This document shows positions 60,191 to 64,000 of a stretch of 64,000 nucleotides of DNA, piece after piece. Made by a program: the position numbers and the translations under genes. How positions within the stretch are numbered: the first letter of the stretch is position 1; each line of letters begins with the position of its first letter. The stretch is taken from the NCBI GenBank assembly GCA_947462335.1, contig OX381709.1, positions 65,898,609 to 65,962,608 on the forward strand, given 5' to 3'. The notes under the pieces were generated by a model that made no database searches, was not told where the DNA came from, and saw only the letters and a list, made by a program, of their open reading frames with translations. This DNA comes from Harmothoe impar. Taxonomy: Eukaryota > Annelida > Polychaeta > Phyllodocida > Polynoidae.

Positions 60191-61559
60191 TCCATTTGTG
60201 GGCTTGTTAATCATATATTGACATACCTGTTACAGGTATAATCATCTAGGGCAATCTGTGTAGGAGTTGATTTTCAGGACTTAAAGAAACTGTAAAAGTT
60301 TAGAAGTGTGTAGGTAAGGCCTAACTCGATCAGACTGGCGGTCACCATAAAATGCTAAGTGGTATTAAATGTCACCATGAACAAGGAACCTTCATATACT
60401 ATTGCTGTGATCTTACAACCTTCACTAATCTAAAGCCGCACGTAATGATACTCAACATGCCTTGTGATCCCTAGCAGCAGGTGGCCGTTAACATACGTCA
60501 TACAGGTAATGTAGGCTATGACCTCAAGCCGCTAACTGATGTGAACATTATCCTGTTGAGGTGCACTATCCGTGAACGTCTGATTGATTTCGGAATACTC
60601 TGCCATTGCTATCATGTTCCTTATCTCCTGATGCTTATTTCTCAAATCCTAAATCGTCCTGAATCGTAGTAAGTGAAGGTTTAAATTTTTGGTCTGATTT
60701 GAAGCGTACAAACTTGAGAAATATGCCCCGCGAGAGATTATTGAATTTCGTTTTAAAGGTCGGTTTATTATTAATATCGTGCTTGACATTTGCCATAAAG
60801 TTTAATAGAGCAAGATGAGAAAGGCATGTGCTAATTATACCATATGCACCCGCTCCCGCCCCCACCCAGGCTAAAACATGCATAAATAGGTTAATGAAGT
60901 TGGATTTAAGTCCTGCTTATTGCACTCTGTATTTAATATGTGGTGATGAGATGTGCCTCCTACGTCTTATTCCGAGTGATAAAGATATTTTGCTCATATT
61001 TATGATACCTTTCGGCGGTGTTAGCATAATATAAGTCGTCGAGTTTCTCCTGACGATAGAGCGCTCAGGTGAGTTCCCACAAAGGCTGTCTGTTTTCCGC
61101 CTCTATGAGTATTTCTCTATCACAAGTGTCCATAAATCTTCTTACACATAGAACTGTTGTGTGATGATGTGACAGGGCAAAAATGAACCCCCTTCAGACG
61201 CACTCATATTAATGTATTACACCAGAAATTAGGCCTTCATAATCTGTCCGGGTTGTATGGGCCTCCCAGGACGTGAGCATCCGGGACCATACATTCCCAC
61301 AATGCATCACCCCTATCCTATTGTCGACTTGGTTACAGCTTTGTTCAGAAGCGTTGAAACCAACTACAACCTACACAAGGTGTAAAAAGAGCAGAGTGTC
61401 ACTTGCAAAATTGTCTTGCATTTCAAAAGGATTAAGGTGTGTGGATACGATCCATTAAATACTTTGCATTGCACCGTGTTAAATCCTTGGATGCCGCCAT
61501 TTACACCCATCTTGCACCTGGTGAGATGGGATGGGTGCCAGTACTGTTACTAGTGGTGT

Positions 61560-61599
61560 GAGCAGCTCTGTCGATGACTGCTACTATAGTGAGCAGCTC
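61560..61599. promoter_or_regulatory. Paired GAGCAGCTC motif, 31-bp spacing
   Basis: Two exact copies at 61560-61568 and 61591-61599, same orientation, with unrelated flanks. Confidence 0.48.
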
Positions 61600-62447
61600 C
61601 ATTTTACACAGCGGGACGAGGTGCTAAAAGGTACCCACCGACGCAAGTGTTGATCTGTCGACACCGTCCTCGTCTACCCGGCCGTATTACTCCCACCCTA
61701 TTGTATTTTGGTTCATGTGTACCTTTCCTACTATTACCAATGGATATTACATTTCTCGGCATGGCTTTGAGCTTGAGTGGCATATGATGAGTCGTGAGTT
61801 GGCAGCATTTCGACTGAAACGAGTACCCGGTACCACCGTAGTACCATACTGCCCACCGTGTGGGCCATGTTATACATAGGTGTCCCTCATGACCCGACTC
61901 TACCTAGCAAAATACAACCCACCCTCGCATATCTTTTTTCAATTGGCAAAAAATGTCATTTAAATAAGATATTATATTTTCTGTAGCTGGTTCATTTCTG
62001 CAGCCAAACCTAGGACTATAAATCTCATAACGATTAGCTTACTGTAGAGACATATTCCCATATATTTAATTTTTGGCTTCTTAAATGGCCATTTGCCGAT
62101 AGTGCAGCATAATTCATTAAACACTAAACTGAGGGTGAACTATTACATCCAAAACAAAAATGCTCATCGGATACATTGCCATATTAACATGTGTACCCCT
62201 AGTTTTCTATTCCTCTATAGTCTACTGAATAGATTAAGTCTGGAGTGCAAGCGATCTTCTTAACGTAATTCTAAGATGACCTCTTATTTACCACCTGACA
62301 GTTGTGATCACTAGGATGTAAAATCCGACCGTCGCTCAAAAGAAAAGATTCATATGGGGGAAGTAGATGATTATGCTATGTATACTGAAACGGCAGAGAT
62401 CTCTACTGTATGTCAGCAAGTGATAGATACAGAATACACGTGAGAGA

Positions 62448-62720
62448 GAACTGCTCAGATGTAAAGCCGCCCCCACCCAGGTGGCAGAAGGGCCCACCTA
62501 CTGTCACAGGGGGCGTGACACATACGGCCACCAGCTGGCCCCCAGCAGCCAACTGCCCCCGGCAGCGCTCAGATAAATTGCGGCGTAGCCGGCCTGCTGC
62601 TCAAAGCCTCAGCCTACGGGGATCCAGGCTCCCCACCAGCCTGCCAAATCTTCTCTGAACAGCTCACAGCCACAGAGAAGAGCAACTCGAGTTATTATAG
62701 CTCCAGTCTCTGAGCAGCTC
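62448..62720. promoter_or_regulatory. GAGCAGCTC group: two variants, one exact, plus an upstream variant
   Basis: GAACTGCTC at 62448, GAACAGCTC at 62657-62665, GAGCAACTC at 62680-62688 and exact GAGCAGCTC at 62712-62720. The last three are spaced 23 and 32 bp. They lie in a GC-rich patch with CCACCCAGG and CCACCAGC words. Confidence 0.42.
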
Positions 62721-62965
62721 ATGGGGCAGTCCCAAAGGGGCCGACTTCAATGTATGACCTCCTGGAGGGTCAGCGGGAAGGGGTGACAGGTAGAAATGGG
62801 GCTAGTGGTTGGTGACAGGCATCCATTTGTGGCCACATGAAGGCAGAAGGTCATCCCAGTTCAGCAGGGGTGGGATTTCCTTTCCTTTAGTAATCTGCAA
62901 GATTGTAGCCCTGTCTAAAATTGCCCCTGCTGCCCGGTGCCTCTAGATGTATTCCCCAGACACGT

Positions 62966-63004
62966 GAGCAGCTCCCGTGCACGCTGAGCGCCTCTGAGCA
63001 GATC
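62966..63004. promoter_or_regulatory. GAGCAGCTC with GAGCAGATC, 30-bp spacing
   Basis: Exact copy at 62966-62974 preceded by CACGTG (an E-box, sharing its last bases with the motif); the variant GAGCAGATC follows at 62996-63004, then GAGCTGCCC. Confidence 0.42.
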
Positions 63005-64000
63005 AGGAGCTGCCCTAACCGGGTAACGACCCAGAGCTGGGGCTCACCAGACCTGGCTAAAATGGACGCCCTTTAACGTTAATTGGGACAAAGCTTTGAT
63101 TTGCAGGTGAAGCTGTATGCTAGGGCATACCTATAGAAGTATAGATCTGTAGTGTTCACTAATATTGACGACTAGAATCATTTTTGGGCTGTTTGAGGCA
63201 TGTCATGTGATGATCATCTCCCTAGAGAATACACCTCTGCCGAGAAGACATCTGTCTCCATGTACATGTCCTTTTGGGTATTGCCCTGTTTTTGATTAGC
63301 CCTTCATGTAACAGATTGTTTTAATAAGGTTTATATGAAAAAGCAGCTTTTAGCTATCATTCATATATTTTTACACTCCTATATAGTCTGAATCATATGT
63401 TAGAAATTTTGGGAGGATTTTCACAGATAATCTATGTTCAGGTGTACCAGAGTTGGATATCAACATGTAAAGATAAGTTCTCGTGGTCCAAAGGGACTAC
63501 ATGTACGATTAAATATCAAATTAATAAGAGTGACCTGCCAGTCCTAATGTGACAGATACAGGCTATTTTACATTAAGTGGATAGCCCTAGGGGGATTGAG
63601 GAGACAAGCTGACTGCTGTATGTGTCTCTCCAATATCTGAAGCAATATCGTATCATTTCTATTACAGCTCGGTTTTTGCTCTGGTGATTTTATGATGAGA
63701 CTGCTTCTTCCCCTTGAGTGTTTTTATTACTGCCACTATCATTCGAGTGTAGATATTATAATAAAGGTATCTCAGAAAGGGATTAGAAGTCGTTTTGGGG
63801 ATGCTCATTATGGTATACTGGTTCTAAAAACGAACGACCTTACATAGGATTTGGAAGGACAACTATATTTAATATGGACGTGTAGTCTAGTTCCATTGCC
63901 TCAGTGCCTCGTCTCTCATACTTCATCCTACATTGACGTAATAGAGAGATCCAGTCCCCAATGTCTTTTAGTTTTTCCAAGGTTGCCCCGTTTTTTTCTT

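Larger units (their letters stand above)
58069..64000. other. Non-coding stretch, several motif groups, no recognised gene
   Basis: Almost 6 kb with no recognised coding sequence; frames are under 95 codons. It includes an ACATA-rich low-complexity segment at about 60070-60190 and GC-rich patches near 59.9 and 62.45-63.06 kb, both of which carry GAGCWGCTC groups. A GAACAGCTC variant lies alone at 59539. Confidence 0.5.

Overview
The window looks like a gene-poor stretch of a metazoan nuclear genome, probably a marine invertebrate; the phylum cannot be fixed from the sequence. The reasons are moderate GC, no run of adjacent coding frames, non-LTR retrotransposon sequence, short tRNA-derived SINE-like fragments, many short foldback or terminal-inverted-repeat (TIR) elements, and microsatellites. 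I found no convincing host protein-coding gene, no rRNA, no intact tRNA gene and no CRISPR array. Multi-exon genes with short exons could still pass unseen by eye.

Layout. 1-6.5 kb: mostly unique DNA, a 424-bp nested palindrome (2071-2494) and a CAGGTG-rich patch near 4.3 kb. 6.6-9.1 kb: a nearly intact but 5'-truncated LINE ORF on the minus strand (endonuclease remnant plus complete reverse transcriptase), the only long recognisable coding sequence. 9.1-16.4 kb: unique DNA, a possible retroelement tail, an E-box pair around a TATA-like sequence, and two TIR elements (15606-15935, 16294-16430). 16.4-23.4 kb: an unrecognised 232-codon ORF, an inverted ETS-site pair and two tRNA-Trp-like SINE fragments. 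25.9-31.8 kb: three non-autonomous DNA-transposon candidates, including a piggyBac-like and a hAT-like one. 35.2-35.5 kb: a promoter-like CCAAT-box cluster. 39.5-48.7 kb: a diverged duplication, a palindromic TIR element, a tRNA-like fragment and a LINE 3' tail. 49.4-53.3 kb: a GC-rich island, a pure TA microsatellite, an unrecognised open frame of about 213 codons, a decayed LINE relic readable largely in one frame, and a miRNA-like hairpin. 53.3-64 kb: mainly unique DNA, an inverted duplication, a tRNA-Arg-like SINE head and several GC-rich patches.

The most unusual signal is not a gene. An odd-length palindromic motif, GAGCWGCTC, occurs exactly 18 times (about 0.5 expected by chance), in unrelated sequence contexts. 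With one-base variants it often forms pairs or triplets, many with sites about 26-32 bp apart. It behaves like a binding site for an unidentified sequence-specific factor, perhaps marking enhancers or promoters in a gene desert. That function is inference; the count and spacing are read directly.
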